64,000 bases of DNA from positions 310,001-374,000 of the forward strand of contig NZ_JAHXYH010000001.1 in the NCBI RefSeq assembly GCF_019970065.1, given 5' to 3'. This DNA comes from Chryseobacterium sp. OSA05B (GTDB lineage Bacteria > Bacteroidota > Bacteroidia > Flavobacteriales > Weeksellaceae). Positions 28,028 to 37,760 of the stretch are shown here, piece after piece; within the stretch, counting starts at the first letter, position 1, and every line of letters starts with the position of its first letter. A model generated the notes under the pieces. The model saw only the letters and a list, made by a program, of their open reading frames with translations, had not been told where the DNA came from and did no database searches. The position numbers were made by a program, and so were the translations under genes.

Positions 28028-29458
28028 TTACTGCCAACCGCCGCCAACTGCTCTGTACAGAGAAGTAATGGCATTTAAACGTTGGGCTTTCAGGGAAGCC
28101 AGATCCAGTTCTGCCTGAAGCTTATTGCTTTGCGCAATGATGACCTCTACATACGTCGCTGAATTGTATTTAAATAAAATATCAGCTTTCTTCACGGCTT
28201 CACCGGATTTCGCAGCTAATCCTTCTGCAATTTTCTGTTGCTCTTCCAGCTTCTGAATCTGTACCAACGCATCAGAAACTTCTCCAACAGCTTTTAAAAC
28301 GGACTGTTTAAAATTAATTTCAGCCTGATCCGCCAGTACTTTAGACTGTTCATACTGCGTTTTTAATTGTTTCCCGTTTAAAATAGGCTGTGCAATCGTT
28401 CCGGCCACCATTCCGAAAAGGGAACCGGGAATACTGAACCAGTGACTGGCCTGGAAAGCATTCAATCCGCCCTGAGCAGTAATATTCAGGGAAGGATACA
28501 TGCTTACTTTTGCCACATGGATTGCAGCAGCACTTTTTCTGACTTCGAGTTCTGCAGTTTTAATATCGGGTCTGTAGCTTAACAGTTCTGATGGAATTCC
28601 TGCTGCAATTCTGTCCGGCGACTGTACATTATTCAGACTCGCACTTCGCTCAATCTTATCAGGCATTGAACCTGTTAAAAGACTTAATGCATTTTCCTGA
28701 ACTGCGATAGAACTTTCAATGGCAGGAACCGTTTTTAAGATCTGATCTTTTACAATTTCCTGTTGCTGCACGGCAAGAGCCGTCGTTAAGCCTAACTCCT
28801 GTTGCTTGGTTAAAAACTTCAGGGTCGTATCAGAATATTCCAGATTGGATTTTGTGATCTGCAACTGCGTATCCAGCATCAGTAAGTTGTAATATCCCTG
28901 CACTACTGAGGCCACCAGCTGGGTTTTCACAGCCTTTGCCGCTTCCTGGGTTTTAAGATATTCTGTCAGAGCCTGCTCTTTTCTTCCTCTGATCTTCCCC
29001 CAGATGTCAGCTTCCCATGAAATGTTAACAGACGTGGTATAGTCTTCCGTATATTTTCTTCCCATGAACTGTCCGGCCATCATTCCATTCATACTGTTGT
29101 CTGAAGGCCTGCTGATACTGGCGTTCCCAACGGTAGCACTGATTGTGGGAACATTCCCCCACTTGCTCTGGTTATAAGCAAGGGAGGCATATTCTATCTG
29201 TTTTAATGCTACGAGAAAATCATTATTCTGCGCAATGGCTTTATCGATAAGACCGACCAGAACCGGGTCTTTAAAAAAGTCTCTGTAGCTGATCTTTGCT
29301 ATATTGTCCTGAGTTTCTGCAACGATGCTGTCACTTCTGAAAGCTTCAGGCATTTTCACTTCAGGCTGTTCGTATTTCTGAACTTTGCACGAAACGGTAA
29401 CTCCTGAGATCAATGCGATATATGCTATATTTTTAATTGAATTCATTTTAATAATCAT
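28028..29458 (-). CDS. RND efflux outer membrane lipoprotein (NodT/OprM family)
   Basis: The 476-residue protein has a lipoprotein signal (IALISGVTVSCKVQKYE) and two OEP repeats (ALKQIEYASLAYNQSKWG; YRPDIKTAELEVRKSAAAIHVAKVSMYPSLNIT). It forms the TolC-like exit duct of the pump encoded upstream. Its start is 5 nt from the stop of the inner membrane gene. An ATG at 29446 (MNSIKN) would also give the full signal and may be the true start. Confidence 0.92.
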   Translation of the reverse strand: MIIKMNSIKNIAYIALISGVTVSCKVQKYEQPEVKMPEAFRSDSIVAETQDNIAKISYRDFFKDPVLVGLIDKAIAQNNDFLVALKQIEYASLAYNQSKWGNVPTISATVGNASISRPSDNSMNGMMAGQFMGRKYTEDYTTSVNISWEADIWGKIRGRKEQALTEYLKTQEAAKAVKTQLVASVVQGYYNLLMLDTQLQITKSNLEYSDTTLKFLTKQQELGLTTALAVQQQEIVKDQILKTVPAIESSIAVQENALSLLTGSMPDKIERSASLNNVQSPDRIAAGIPSELLSYRPDIKTAELEVRKSAAAIHVAKVSMYPSLNITAQGGLNAFQASHWFSIPGSLFGMVAGTIAQPILNGKQLKTQYEQSKVLADQAEINFKQSVLKAVGEVSDALVQIQKLEEQQKIAEGLAAKSGEAVKKADILFKYNSATYVEVIIAQSNKLQAELDLASLKAQRLNAITSLYRAVGGGWQ

Positions 29459-29463
29459 TTGGA

Positions 29464-32400
29464 TTAATATTCCCAGTCGGCTTCTGTTATTACTTTTCCG
29501 CTCATTCTTTCATGTAAAGCCTGAAAGACTACAAAAAGTACCGGTACCACGAAGATTCCTAAAACAGTTCCGAAGATCATCCCGGAAACCGCTGCATATC
29601 CGATGGAATGGTTTCCTAACGCTGATGGTCCTATCACAAACAGCAACGGAAGAAGTCCCGCAATAAATGCCAATGACGTCATCAGAATCGGACGGAGACG
29701 GGCTTTGGCTCCTTCTACCGCAGAAGCGATAAGACTTTTCCCTGCTCTTCTGCGCTGAATGGCAAATTCTACAATCAGAATCCCGTTTTTCGCTAAGAGA
29801 CCAATCAACATGACCAAGGCAATCTGAACGTAAATATTATTGGAAAGATCTGCCATGGTAATTCCTACAAATACACCTGATAAACCGACAGGAATTGCAA
29901 TCAGTACAGCAAATGGAAGCACATAGCTTTCATATTGTGCCGATAAAAGGAAGAACACAAACACAATACATAATCCGAAGATCATCACCGACTGTGAACC
30001 TGCACTTACTTCTTCACGGCTCATTCCTTTGTAATCATAGGTATATCCCGGAGGAAGCACCTGCTTGCTCACCTCATCAATAGCTGCCATAGCCTGTCCC
30101 GTACTGAATCCCGGAGCCGGCATTACGGTTAAGTTCGAAGAGTTGAACAGGTTAAAACGGTCCACCACTTCTGCTCCTGTCACCTGTTTTAAGCTTACCA
30201 ATGTATTGATAGGAACCATTTCTCCTGAATTATTTTTAACGAAAATACCATTCAGTGATTCTTTGTCTTCTCTCATTTCCGGAGTAGACTGAACCAGTAC
30301 TCTGTAATATTTCCCGAATCTGTTGAAATCCGAAGACTGAATACTTCCGTAATAGCCCTGCATCACACCCAATACATCAGAAACATTAACGCCAAGCTGA
30401 GCTGCTTTCACTTCATCTACCAAGACTTCAAACTGTGGATAGGTTACGTCAAACGTTGTAAATGCCACCGCCACTTCCGGTCTCTGCATCAAGGCACCCA
30501 TCATTCCGTAAGAGATATTTCCAAGATTCTGAAGTTCACCGTTTGTACGGTCCTGAAGCACAAGCTCCATACCGCTGGTATTTCCGAAACCGTCTACCGT
30601 AGGTGTATTGATGACAAGGAAATTCGCTCTTTTATCCTGAGAAAGTGTTCCCTGAACCTGACCGATAATGTCATTGATATTACTTACATTTCCTCTTTGC
30701 TCTGTCTTTTTAAGTTTAACGAAAATAGAAGCTGCTGAAGATGACATGGATCCACTGAATAAGTTCAGCCCGTCCACTGAAATAACTTTTTCTACCGCCG
30801 GATTTTTCATCAACAGGTCTTCCGTATCAGAAACTACTTTGGTGGTTCTGTCTTTCGATGCTCCCGGAGCAAGATTAGCCGTTACGATGATAAAACTCTG
30901 ATCTTCATCAGGAATAAATCCTTTAGGCGTCGTCATAGACATCCATGCGAACAAACCTCCAAATCCAACAATGATGATCGCTGCTACCCATTTTCTTTTT
31001 AACAGAAACAGAATCGCTTTTCCATAGCGGAAGGTCAGTTTATTAAAACTTGCATTAAAACCGGCAAAGAAGCGGTCCTTAAAGTTCATTTTCTCATGCG
31101 TTCCCGGATGGTGTTGTTTTAAAAATATAGCACACAAAGCCGGACTCAATGTCAATGCATTAATCGCTGAAATGACAATTGCAATCGCCAATGTTAATGC
31201 GAACTGCTGGTAGAATAATCCTGTAGAACCACTCATAAAGGCTACCGGAACGAATACCGCAGACATGATCAGCGTAATCGAAACAATAGCTCCCGTAATT
31301 TCACTCATCGCCGACATGGTCGCAGCCCTTGGATTAAGCTTTTTATGTTCCATTTTAGCATGGACTGCTTCCACGACGACAATGGCGTCATCCACCACAA
31401 TACCAATGGCCAGTACCAGGGCAAACAACGTCAGGATATTAATAGAAAACCCAAACAAATTCATAAAGAAGAAGGTTCCCACAATAGACACCGGAACCGC
31501 AATGGCCGGTATCAGTGTTGACCGGAAATCCTGCAGGAAGATATATACTACAATGAATACCAGGATAAATGCCTCGATCAAAGTATGGATTACCTGATCT
31601 ATCGACTGGTCCAAAGCTTCTTTCGTAGCATAAGGAATTTCATACGCCATTCCTTCCGGGAAGGATTTTTCAAGTTCTTTCATTCTTTCCTGAAGGGCGA
31701 TCTGTACCTCATTGGCATTAGATCCCGCCATCTGGAAAATAGCCATCGTCACCGACGGCTTTTTATTGAAATTAGAAGAAACGGTATAGCTATACGCCCC
31801 GAATTCTACTTTGGCAACATCTTTTAATTTTAAAACAGAACCGTCGCTCAGTGCTTTAATCGTAATATTTTCATATTGCTCAGGCTCTGTGAATTTTCCT
31901 TTGTAACGAAGAACATATTCCATTGCTTCCTTACTTCTCTCCCCGAATCTTCCCGGTGCAGCCTCAAGGTTCTGAGTCTGGATCGCCCGTGAAACATCTG
32001 CCGGGGTAAGGTTATAAGAGGTCAGTTTATTGGGATCTAGCCATACTCTCATGGAGTAATCCTTGTTTCCGTATACCATGGCATCTCCTACTCCTTTTAC
32101 CCTTTTCAGGTCGGGAACGATATTGATTTTAGCATAGTTTTCAAGGAAAAGATCATCCATGTTACCGTCTTTGCTGGTTAATGAAACCATCGCAATCATA
32201 CTGTTCTGTCTCTTCACCGTTGTGATTCCGGCCTGAATGACTTCTGCAGGAAGCTGGTTCGTCACCTGCGCTACCCTGTTCTGAACGTTAATGGCAGCCT
32301 GATCCGGATCTGTACCCAGTTTAAAGATGACCGTGATACTTAACGTACCGTCGTTACTGGCTGTGGACGTAATATAGTCCATATTTTCAACCCCATTGAT

Positions 32401-32604
32401 GGCGTTTTCCAATGGCGGTGCTACGGATCTTGCAATCGTTTCCGCGTTGGCTCCCGGATAGGCAGCCGTTACCATTACGGTAGGTGGAGCGATATCGGGA
32501 AATTTTGTGATCGGCAGACTGATCATACCGACGATACCCAGAATAACAAGCAATACGGAGATAACCGTTGCCAGTACGGGCCTTTTTATAATGGTCTTTA
32601 ACAT
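29464..32604 (-). CDS. RND efflux inner membrane transporter (AcrB/MexB, HAE1 family)
   Basis: The 1046-residue protein has 12 membrane segments and two large periplasmic loops. HAE1 landmarks include KRPVLATVISVLLVILG at the start, the TM4 proton-relay aspartates in IGIVVDDAIVVVEAV, GVENMDYITSTASNDGT and a C-terminal AKNGILIVEFA. It drives proton-coupled export of hydrophobic drugs, detergents or dyes. It lies 9 nt after the adaptor gene and 5 nt before the outer-membrane gene. Confidence 0.95.
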   Translation of the reverse strand: MLKTIIKRPVLATVISVLLVILGIVGMISLPITKFPDIAPPTVMVTAAYPGANAETIARSVAPPLENAINGVENMDYITSTASNDGTLSITVIFKLGTDPDQAAINVQNRVAQVTNQLPAEVIQAGITTVKRQNSMIAMVSLTSKDGNMDDLFLENYAKINIVPDLKRVKGVGDAMVYGNKDYSMRVWLDPNKLTSYNLTPADVSRAIQTQNLEAAPGRFGERSKEAMEYVLRYKGKFTEPEQYENITIKALSDGSVLKLKDVAKVEFGAYSYTVSSNFNKKPSVTMAIFQMAGSNANEVQIALQERMKELEKSFPEGMAYEIPYATKEALDQSIDQVIHTLIEAFILVFIVVYIFLQDFRSTLIPAIAVPVSIVGTFFFMNLFGFSINILTLFALVLAIGIVVDDAIVVVEAVHAKMEHKKLNPRAATMSAMSEITGAIVSITLIMSAVFVPVAFMSGSTGLFYQQFALTLAIAIVISAINALTLSPALCAIFLKQHHPGTHEKMNFKDRFFAGFNASFNKLTFRYGKAILFLLKRKWVAAIIIVGFGGLFAWMSMTTPKGFIPDEDQSFIIVTANLAPGASKDRTTKVVSDTEDLLMKNPAVEKVISVDGLNLFSGSMSSSAASIFVKLKKTEQRGNVSNINDIIGQVQGTLSQDKRANFLVINTPTVDGFGNTSGMELVLQDRTNGELQNLGNISYGMMGALMQRPEVAVAFTTFDVTYPQFEVLVDEVKAAQLGVNVSDVLGVMQGYYGSIQSSDFNRFGKYYRVLVQSTPEMREDKESLNGIFVKNNSGEMVPINTLVSLKQVTGAEVVDRFNLFNSSNLTVMPAPGFSTGQAMAAIDEVSKQVLPPGYTYDYKGMSREEVSAGSQSVMIFGLCIVFVFFLLSAQYESYVLPFAVLIAIPVGLSGVFVGITMADLSNNIYVQIALVMLIGLLAKNGILIVEFAIQRRRAGKSLIASAVEGAKARLRPILMTSLAFIAGLLPLLFVIGPSALGNHSIGYAAVSGMIFGTVLGIFVVPVLFVVFQALHERMSGKVITEADWEY

Positions 32605-32613
32605 GATTTTTTC

Positions 32614-33759
32614 TTACGATTTTTTCGGTTGAGCATTCTTTTTCTGCGCCACTACCGGAGTTCCCGGCTGCAGTCTGTCGAAACCTGTTACAATGTACTC
32701 ATCACCTTCTTTTAACCCTTTTGATACGATGAAATTATCTCCGGCTTTTCCAGTGACTTCTACCGGAAGCATCACTGCTTTTCCTCCTTTGATTGAGAAC
32801 ACAAAGATCTTATCCTGAATTGTTCTCGTAGAAGCTATCGGAAGAAGAACTACGTTGCTGTAAAACTGATCCATCACAATTTTTCCGGTATTCCCACTTC
32901 TCAAAAGATTGTCCGGATTGGTGAATTTTGCTCTTAAAGTGATGGAACCTGTGGTTTTGTTGAATTGTCCTTCCACCGCATCTATTTTTCCGGTCTGTAC
33001 ATATTTTTCGCCTCCGGAAAGCAGAAGTGAAACTGCAGGTGTGTTTTTGATGATCTCATTAATGTTGCTTCCCGCCTGTTGTTTCTGGAAACTGTTGAAA
33101 TCATTTTCACTCATGCTGAAATAAGTATACACCTCATGAATGTCTGATAAAAGCGTGATCGGCTCCTGATTGGAAGGCGTCATTAAGCTTCCCAAACGGT
33201 AATTGAACCTTCCGATAAATCCGCTTACCGGAGCTTTGATCGTAGAGAAATTAAGATTAATCTTTGCTGATTCAATCGCAGACACCGACTGGCTTACCGC
33301 TCCTCTTGCTGCGTTATAAGCAGCTTCCGCTTCTTTCACCTGGATATCAGAAACCATTTTGTTTCGTAATAATTCCTTTTTTCTGTCGAGATCAATTTTG
33401 GAAGTGGAAAGATTGGCTTGGGCTGTGATCAGAGCTGCCTGAGCACTTTTCATCTGCTCGCGGAAGATCTGGTCTTCTATTTTGAACAGAGGCTGTCCCG
33501 CTCTTACATAATCCCCTTCATCTACGAAGATCTTACTTAAATATCCTGTAACCTGTGGTCTGATCTCTACATTGGAGATTCCTTCCACTGATGCTGCATA
33601 TTCTCTGGAAACAGAAGCGTCTCCCTGCTTCACTTTTTCTACCGGAAGTTCAGGAGCCTGCTGTTGAAAAGCCTGATTTTGATTGTTTTTCCTACACCCC
33701 GCCAAGACGATAAGCGAGAGGAAAAGTATAGTTGATCTTTGGATAAAAAATCTCTGCAT
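32614..33759 (-). CDS. RND efflux periplasmic adaptor (membrane fusion protein)
   Basis: From the ATG at 33759 the product has 381 residues with a lipoprotein signal (TILFLSLIVLAGCRKNN). It carries a biotinyl-lipoyl-like domain (IRPQVTGYLSKIFVDEGDYVRAGQPLFKIED), a helical hairpin and a barrel domain (IKAPVSGFIGRFNYRLGSLM). It links the inner and outer membrane components. The longer frame to 33789 adds MPRKFKRNIV, which is not needed for the signal. Direct repeats just upstream may bind the divergently placed AraC regulator. Confidence 0.93.
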   Translation of the reverse strand: MQRFFIQRSTILFLSLIVLAGCRKNNQNQAFQQQAPELPVEKVKQGDASVSREYAASVEGISNVEIRPQVTGYLSKIFVDEGDYVRAGQPLFKIEDQIFREQMKSAQAALITAQANLSTSKIDLDRKKELLRNKMVSDIQVKEAEAAYNAARGAVSQSVSAIESAKINLNFSTIKAPVSGFIGRFNYRLGSLMTPSNQEPITLLSDIHEVYTYFSMSENDFNSFQKQQAGSNINEIIKNTPAVSLLLSGGEKYVQTGKIDAVEGQFNKTTGSITLRAKFTNPDNLLRSGNTGKIVMDQFYSNVVLLPIASTRTIQDKIFVFSIKGGKAVMLPVEVTGKAGDNFIVSKGLKEGDEYIVTGFDRLQPGTPVVAQKKNAQPKKS

Positions 33760-33820
33760 AACAATATTCCTTTTAAATTTACGGGGCAAAATTCGCCCTA
33801 AAAAAATTCAATCGAAATAT

Positions 33821-33855
33821 TCAAAAAACTCCTTGTTTTGTCAAAAAGACTCCTT
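33821..33855 (-). promoter_or_regulatory. Direct repeats upstream of the efflux operon
   Basis: Read on the minus strand, AAGGAGTCTTTTTGA (33855-33841) and AAGGAGTTTTTTGA (33834-33821) are repeated with the AAGGAGT cores 21 bp apart, two helical turns. They lie 60-100 nt before the adaptor ATG, the usual geometry for an AraC-type activator. Confidence 0.55.
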
Positions 33856-33998
33856 ATTCTTTAAAATATGAGAAATGTCATTTATTACCTTCAATAGAAT
33901 ACATAAATAATATAATTCCATTTTTTGTATCAGAAAACAGTGATAATTTAGCAAAAAGACATCAATTACATAATTCCAAAAACACAAAACACTGATTA

Positions 33999-34916
33999 TC
34001 AATACAAATCATCTTTCTTATACTCTAATGGTGACTTTCCTACATGCTTTTTAAAGAATTTGCTGAAAGACGCCTGATCAGAGAACTTCAACTCCACCGC
34101 AACATGATTGACATTGAGGTTCGGATTCCTAAGAAGAAGCCTCGCTTCCACAGCCAATACCTGATGGATGATATCTCTCGGTGACTTGAACATGGTTTTA
34201 TTGATGACTTTGGTCAGATACTTCCGGCTGATACAGAGTTTGTCGGCATAGAACTGCACATTATGCTCTTCTTTGAAATGTTCCCGAACCAGCGTAAAGA
34301 AACTGGTCGTCAGCTCATCCTCGCGGTGGGTGACCTGATGGGGTCTTTCAATTTTTTTGAAATAGTTGTCAATCTCATAAATAACCAGCGAAAAGTGATG
34401 CCAGATCATTTCATTGAAGTAATAATCTTCTTTTTCCGTATTGTTCAGGGATTTCAACTCATCAAGGTGGAAATTCATTCTCCGGTAAAGATCAGGTTCA
34501 TTTCTTATGATATGGGTAGGATCTGATGAAAGACTTTTGAGTACATTATTTGATTTATAATTAAACCCGGCATCAGAAATAAAGTCCAGAGAAAAGAAGA
34601 TATATTTTGCTTTGTAATCTTCTGAGATCATATCTACCCAGAATATTTCTGAAAAAGGACAGAAAATGACATCGCCTTCAGATACATCATAGCTTTTGTC
34701 ATCCAACCTGAAACGGATACTCCCCTGCTGGACCATAAAAATGCAGAAATAATCTGAGCGGTATGGGGTATTGAGCTTTATGAGATAACTAGCCTTATCA
34801 ATTTCCATGACCACAAATTCTTTTACCCTGAGATCAAACTCTACATCCCGAAGAAGTTCTTCAAAAGTAAACAAGGATACAAATTCTGAGGATGCTGCCG
34901 GGGACTTTTTAGCCAT
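33999..34916 (-). CDS. AraC family transcriptional regulator
   Basis: The 305-residue protein has an N-terminal cupin-like sensor half (YFCIFMVQQGSIRFRLDDKSYDVSEGDVIFCPF) and a C-terminal double helix-turn-helix (QFYADKLCISRKYLTKVINK ... NHVAVELKFSDQASFSKFFKKHVGKSPLEYK). It is upstream of and on the same strand as the RND genes, with about 240 nt between, so it is a likely local activator of the pump. Confidence 0.9.
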   Translation of the reverse strand: MAKKSPAASSEFVSLFTFEELLRDVEFDLRVKEFVVMEIDKASYLIKLNTPYRSDYFCIFMVQQGSIRFRLDDKSYDVSEGDVIFCPFSEIFWVDMISEDYKAKYIFFSLDFISDAGFNYKSNNVLKSLSSDPTHIIRNEPDLYRRMNFHLDELKSLNNTEKEDYYFNEMIWHHFSLVIYEIDNYFKKIERPHQVTHREDELTTSFFTLVREHFKEEHNVQFYADKLCISRKYLTKVINKTMFKSPRDIIHQVLAVEARLLLRNPNLNVNHVAVELKFSDQASFSKFFKKHVGKSPLEYKKDDLY

Positions 34917-35002
34917 GAAGGATGAATTAGAGTACGAAATTAGGGTATTTGAGTGGAAGGGGCAAAATCAAAAAGATTAAGAGAATAGAGAAAACTTTGA
35001 TT

Positions 35003-35749
35003 TTACAATTCAATAATCAGCTCTTTTTCATACCCATTATATTTCTCATCGATATAGCCATGTGGGTTACATATCACCTCAGTTTTCCCGATGTTGTACT
35101 TGCAAGGAGTATGGATATGCCCATGAATCCAGTACAGCGGCTGATGTTCTATGATGAAATCTTCCATATTGGAGGCATAAGCGGAAGTCACAGGATCTTC
35201 TTTATAATACTCCGGAACAGATTGAATGCTAGGTGCGTGGTGGGTAACAATAATATTTTGTAAGCCCGCAGAACTTTCCAGACTTTCTTTTAACCACAGC
35301 TTTGAAAACTGATGAATTTTAAATGTATCAATGGTCCTCATCTTTGAATAGGAAGGATCCCGTCTGATCTTTTTATAATCATTCATTTTAGGTTGGCAGA
35401 TCATTCCATAATGCAATGGATTTCCGAAAATAGAAAAATCCGTCCACAGTGTCGCTCCATGAAATCTGATTCCGTCAATATCTATGGATTCATTTTCAAG
35501 AACAAATACATTGGATCCTTCAGAAGCCTCTTTGATTTTATTCAATGTTTTTGGGTAAGAACCTTTATAATATTCATGGTTTCCCAGAACATAGATGACA
35601 GGCTTACTTCCTATTTTTGATTTGATCCATTCAATTCCTTTAGTCCCAAGATTAACATCTCCGGCCAATACGACAACGTCTGCAAGATCAAAACATAAAT
35701 CAGTCGATCCGAATTCCTGATGAAGGTCGCTGATGATCTGTATTTTCAT
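35003..35749 (-). CDS. Calcineurin-like metallophosphoesterase
   Basis: From the ATG at 35749 the product has 248 residues beginning MKIQIISDLHQEF. Metal-binding motifs of the family are in order: SDLHQ, VVLAGDVNLG, YVLGNHEYY, IVTHHAPS and WIHGHIH. The substrate is unknown. The longer frame to 35797 is not used because the family starts at the first strand. A separate transcript from the AraC gene is likely. Confidence 0.9.
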   Translation of the reverse strand: MKIQIISDLHQEFGSTDLCFDLADVVVLAGDVNLGTKGIEWIKSKIGSKPVIYVLGNHEYYKGSYPKTLNKIKEASEGSNVFVLENESIDIDGIRFHGATLWTDFSIFGNPLHYGMICQPKMNDYKKIRRDPSYSKMRTIDTFKIHQFSKLWLKESLESSAGLQNIIVTHHAPSIQSVPEYYKEDPVTSAYASNMEDFIIEHQPLYWIHGHIHTPCKYNIGKTEVICNPHGYIDEKYNGYEKELIIEL

Positions 35750-36229
35750 TTTGCTAAAATAAAAAGAACCGACAAAATAATGCCGATCCTCTTTCATATA
35801 GTTTGTATAATTTTAATAAAACTGATCTTATCAGTACCTATTTATTTTATATAAGTAAATAACTATTATAATTTTATGTGTTCTTTTGTCTTGAAACAAA
35901 ATGAACCAAAAATTCAAGACTGGAATCTTTCGCTAAAAATTAAAACTTGCTCCTAAAATTCCCAAACTCGTGCGGATTCATTGTTACCGCTTCGGTTCAA
36001 TATTCTTGCCGCACTCAAACAGTGGGAATTTTTTAACGAATCAAGTTATAATTTTTTTAACGCTACAGCTTCCTAGGCCGTCATTACCGGGCTACAATAC
36101 AAAAGAAAGCAGTCTATTTTCAGAATATCTATATGACAACTTAGTCAACGGCAGAGCCGTCTTCTTTGCTCTCCTCAAATAGAAAGGAATAATAATTTCT
36201 TTGCGTTAAGATTGCAAGTTTATATTTGT
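35750..36229. other. Structured, gene-free intergenic region
   Basis: Two inverted repeats stand out: GTCTTGAA/TTCAAGAC (35888-35895, 35913-35920) and a long hairpin at 35957-36030 whose arms are AATTCCCA...GTGCGG and CCGCAC...TGGGAATT, with an inner ACCGCTTCGGTT hairpin. No convincing ORF covers it. The 70-codon frame at 35970-36182 runs through the hairpin and is rejected. Confidence 0.55.
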
Positions 36230-37618
36230 TTATGAAACAGCAATTTCCGTCTGCCTGATTTTTAAACTTTTAAAGATAAAATACAGAAGCATTCCAAGAG
36301 CCAGTAAAGCATAACCTACCAGGATGATTAAACTCAAATCTCCAACCGCATATTTTGATGGAAAGATCTGACTCATCAAGGTCATGAACGAAAGTCCGAT
36401 ACCCGCTCCAAGAAAATAACTGGTAGAACTTAAACTGGATGCCACACCATAATGAGAAGGTTCCACATCCTGAATTCCCATCACCGAAAGTGCCGTAAAA
36501 CAGAAGGTCATTCCTATTCCTGAGATACATGCAGCTCCCAGTAAAACAACAGCCAGCGGATGTCCTGTATACACCGCAATCAGTAAAGACAAAGCCCCTG
36601 CCAGCATAAAGCTCCAGCCGAATACGCCCATCTGGGAAGAACTCAGCCTTTTAGAAACAGAAGGCAGTATAAATTTCGCAGCTAATGCAGACATAATACT
36701 GAACGGCACCAGCATCAGTCCTGCCGAAGCCGCACTGTGTCCCATATCTTTCTGAAGCATCAGGGAAATAAGAAACAGAAATCCTATAAAAAACGCTCCC
36801 AATGCAAAGAAAACAGCATTAGAAATCATTAAAGATCTGTGCTTAAACAACTGCAGATCGATCAGTGGCTGAGCTACAGATTTCAACCTGATAAATACAG
36901 CAACCAAAAGTAAAACAGCAAGCACCAGAGAACCGATGATCATGATTGGATTTTCTTTGATATGAACCAATTCATGGGTTCCGTAGGTAAGACTCAGCAG
37001 GCCTAAAACCAGTAGCATTCCTGAAACGAGATCCGTTTTTTGTCCGGCTTCGCTTTTTTCATCCGCGGGCAGATACTGATACGCAAAGATCAGAGTCAGT
37101 AAAAGAATAGGAACATTGATCAGGAAAACCCAGTGCCAGCTCAGATACGTACTAATAATTCCTCCCACTGAAAGTCCGCTTCCTGAACCGATGGCAGCAA
37201 ACGAGCTGAAAACTCCGATCGCTCGGTTACGTTCCTGTTCCCCTCTGAAAGTATTGGTCACAATGGATAAAGCAGAAGGCATGATCAAGGCTGCTCCCAA
37301 GCCCTGAAGAGCACGGAATAGGGCTAAAACTTCAAAGCTCTGAGAAAGTCCTGCTCCTAAAGAAGTCAGCATAAAAATAAGGGCTCCGATAAGGAACACT
37401 TTCTTACGCCCAATCTGATCAGAAAGCTTTCCACCAATAATCAGAAAGCCTCCAAAAAACAGCACATACAAGGTTTGCAACCACTGCACGGTCTCAGCTC
37501 CAATATTAAACTGCTCCTGAATAGAAGGAATGGTCAAATTAATAATGGCAATATCCAAAGCCTCCACAAAAGTTCCTACCGATGCTAATATTAATATTAA
37601 ATTTTCCCTTGTACTCAT
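36230..37618 (-). CDS. MFS drug exporter, DHA2 (EmrB/QacA) type
   Basis: The 462-residue protein has about 14 hydrophobic segments. Motifs are NLTIPSIQEQFNIGAETVQWLQTLYVL, GGKLSDQIGRKKVFLIG (motif A) and FRALQGLGAALIMPSALSIVTNTF (motif C region). It exports toxic compounds by proton antiport. It is divergent from an Lrp/AsnC regulator, with phased GAACAT sites between the two, so direct control by that regulator is likely. Confidence 0.9.
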   Translation of the reverse strand: MSTRENLILILASVGTFVEALDIAIINLTIPSIQEQFNIGAETVQWLQTLYVLFFGGFLIIGGKLSDQIGRKKVFLIGALIFMLTSLGAGLSQSFEVLALFRALQGLGAALIMPSALSIVTNTFRGEQERNRAIGVFSSFAAIGSGSGLSVGGIISTYLSWHWVFLINVPILLLTLIFAYQYLPADEKSEAGQKTDLVSGMLLVLGLLSLTYGTHELVHIKENPIMIIGSLVLAVLLLVAVFIRLKSVAQPLIDLQLFKHRSLMISNAVFFALGAFFIGFLFLISLMLQKDMGHSAASAGLMLVPFSIMSALAAKFILPSVSKRLSSSQMGVFGWSFMLAGALSLLIAVYTGHPLAVVLLGAACISGIGMTFCFTALSVMGIQDVEPSHYGVASSLSSTSYFLGAGIGLSFMTLMSQIFPSKYAVGDLSLIILVGYALLALGMLLYFIFKSLKIRQTEIAVS

Positions 37619-37651
37619 ATATTCAAATTTCCTGCAAAATTAATTTTAAAA

Positions 37652-37760
37652 GAACATATGTCAAAATTATATGTTAAATTTGGAACATATTTTCAATTTA
37701 ATGAACATTTAAAGAACAAAATCACTATTAATATTCATAACAAGCCTAAAAACAGAACAT
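37652..37760. promoter_or_regulatory. Helically phased GAACAT sites between the MFS and Lrp-type genes
   Basis: GAACAT starts at 37652, 37683, 37703 and 37755, and GAACAA at 37714. Spacings of 31, 20, 11 and 41 bp are all close to multiples of a helical turn. An inverted copy, ATATGTT, lies at 37669-37675, and the 37755 copy runs into the lrp start codon. This suits an Lrp-type octamer wrapping DNA and autoregulating. Confidence 0.6.
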
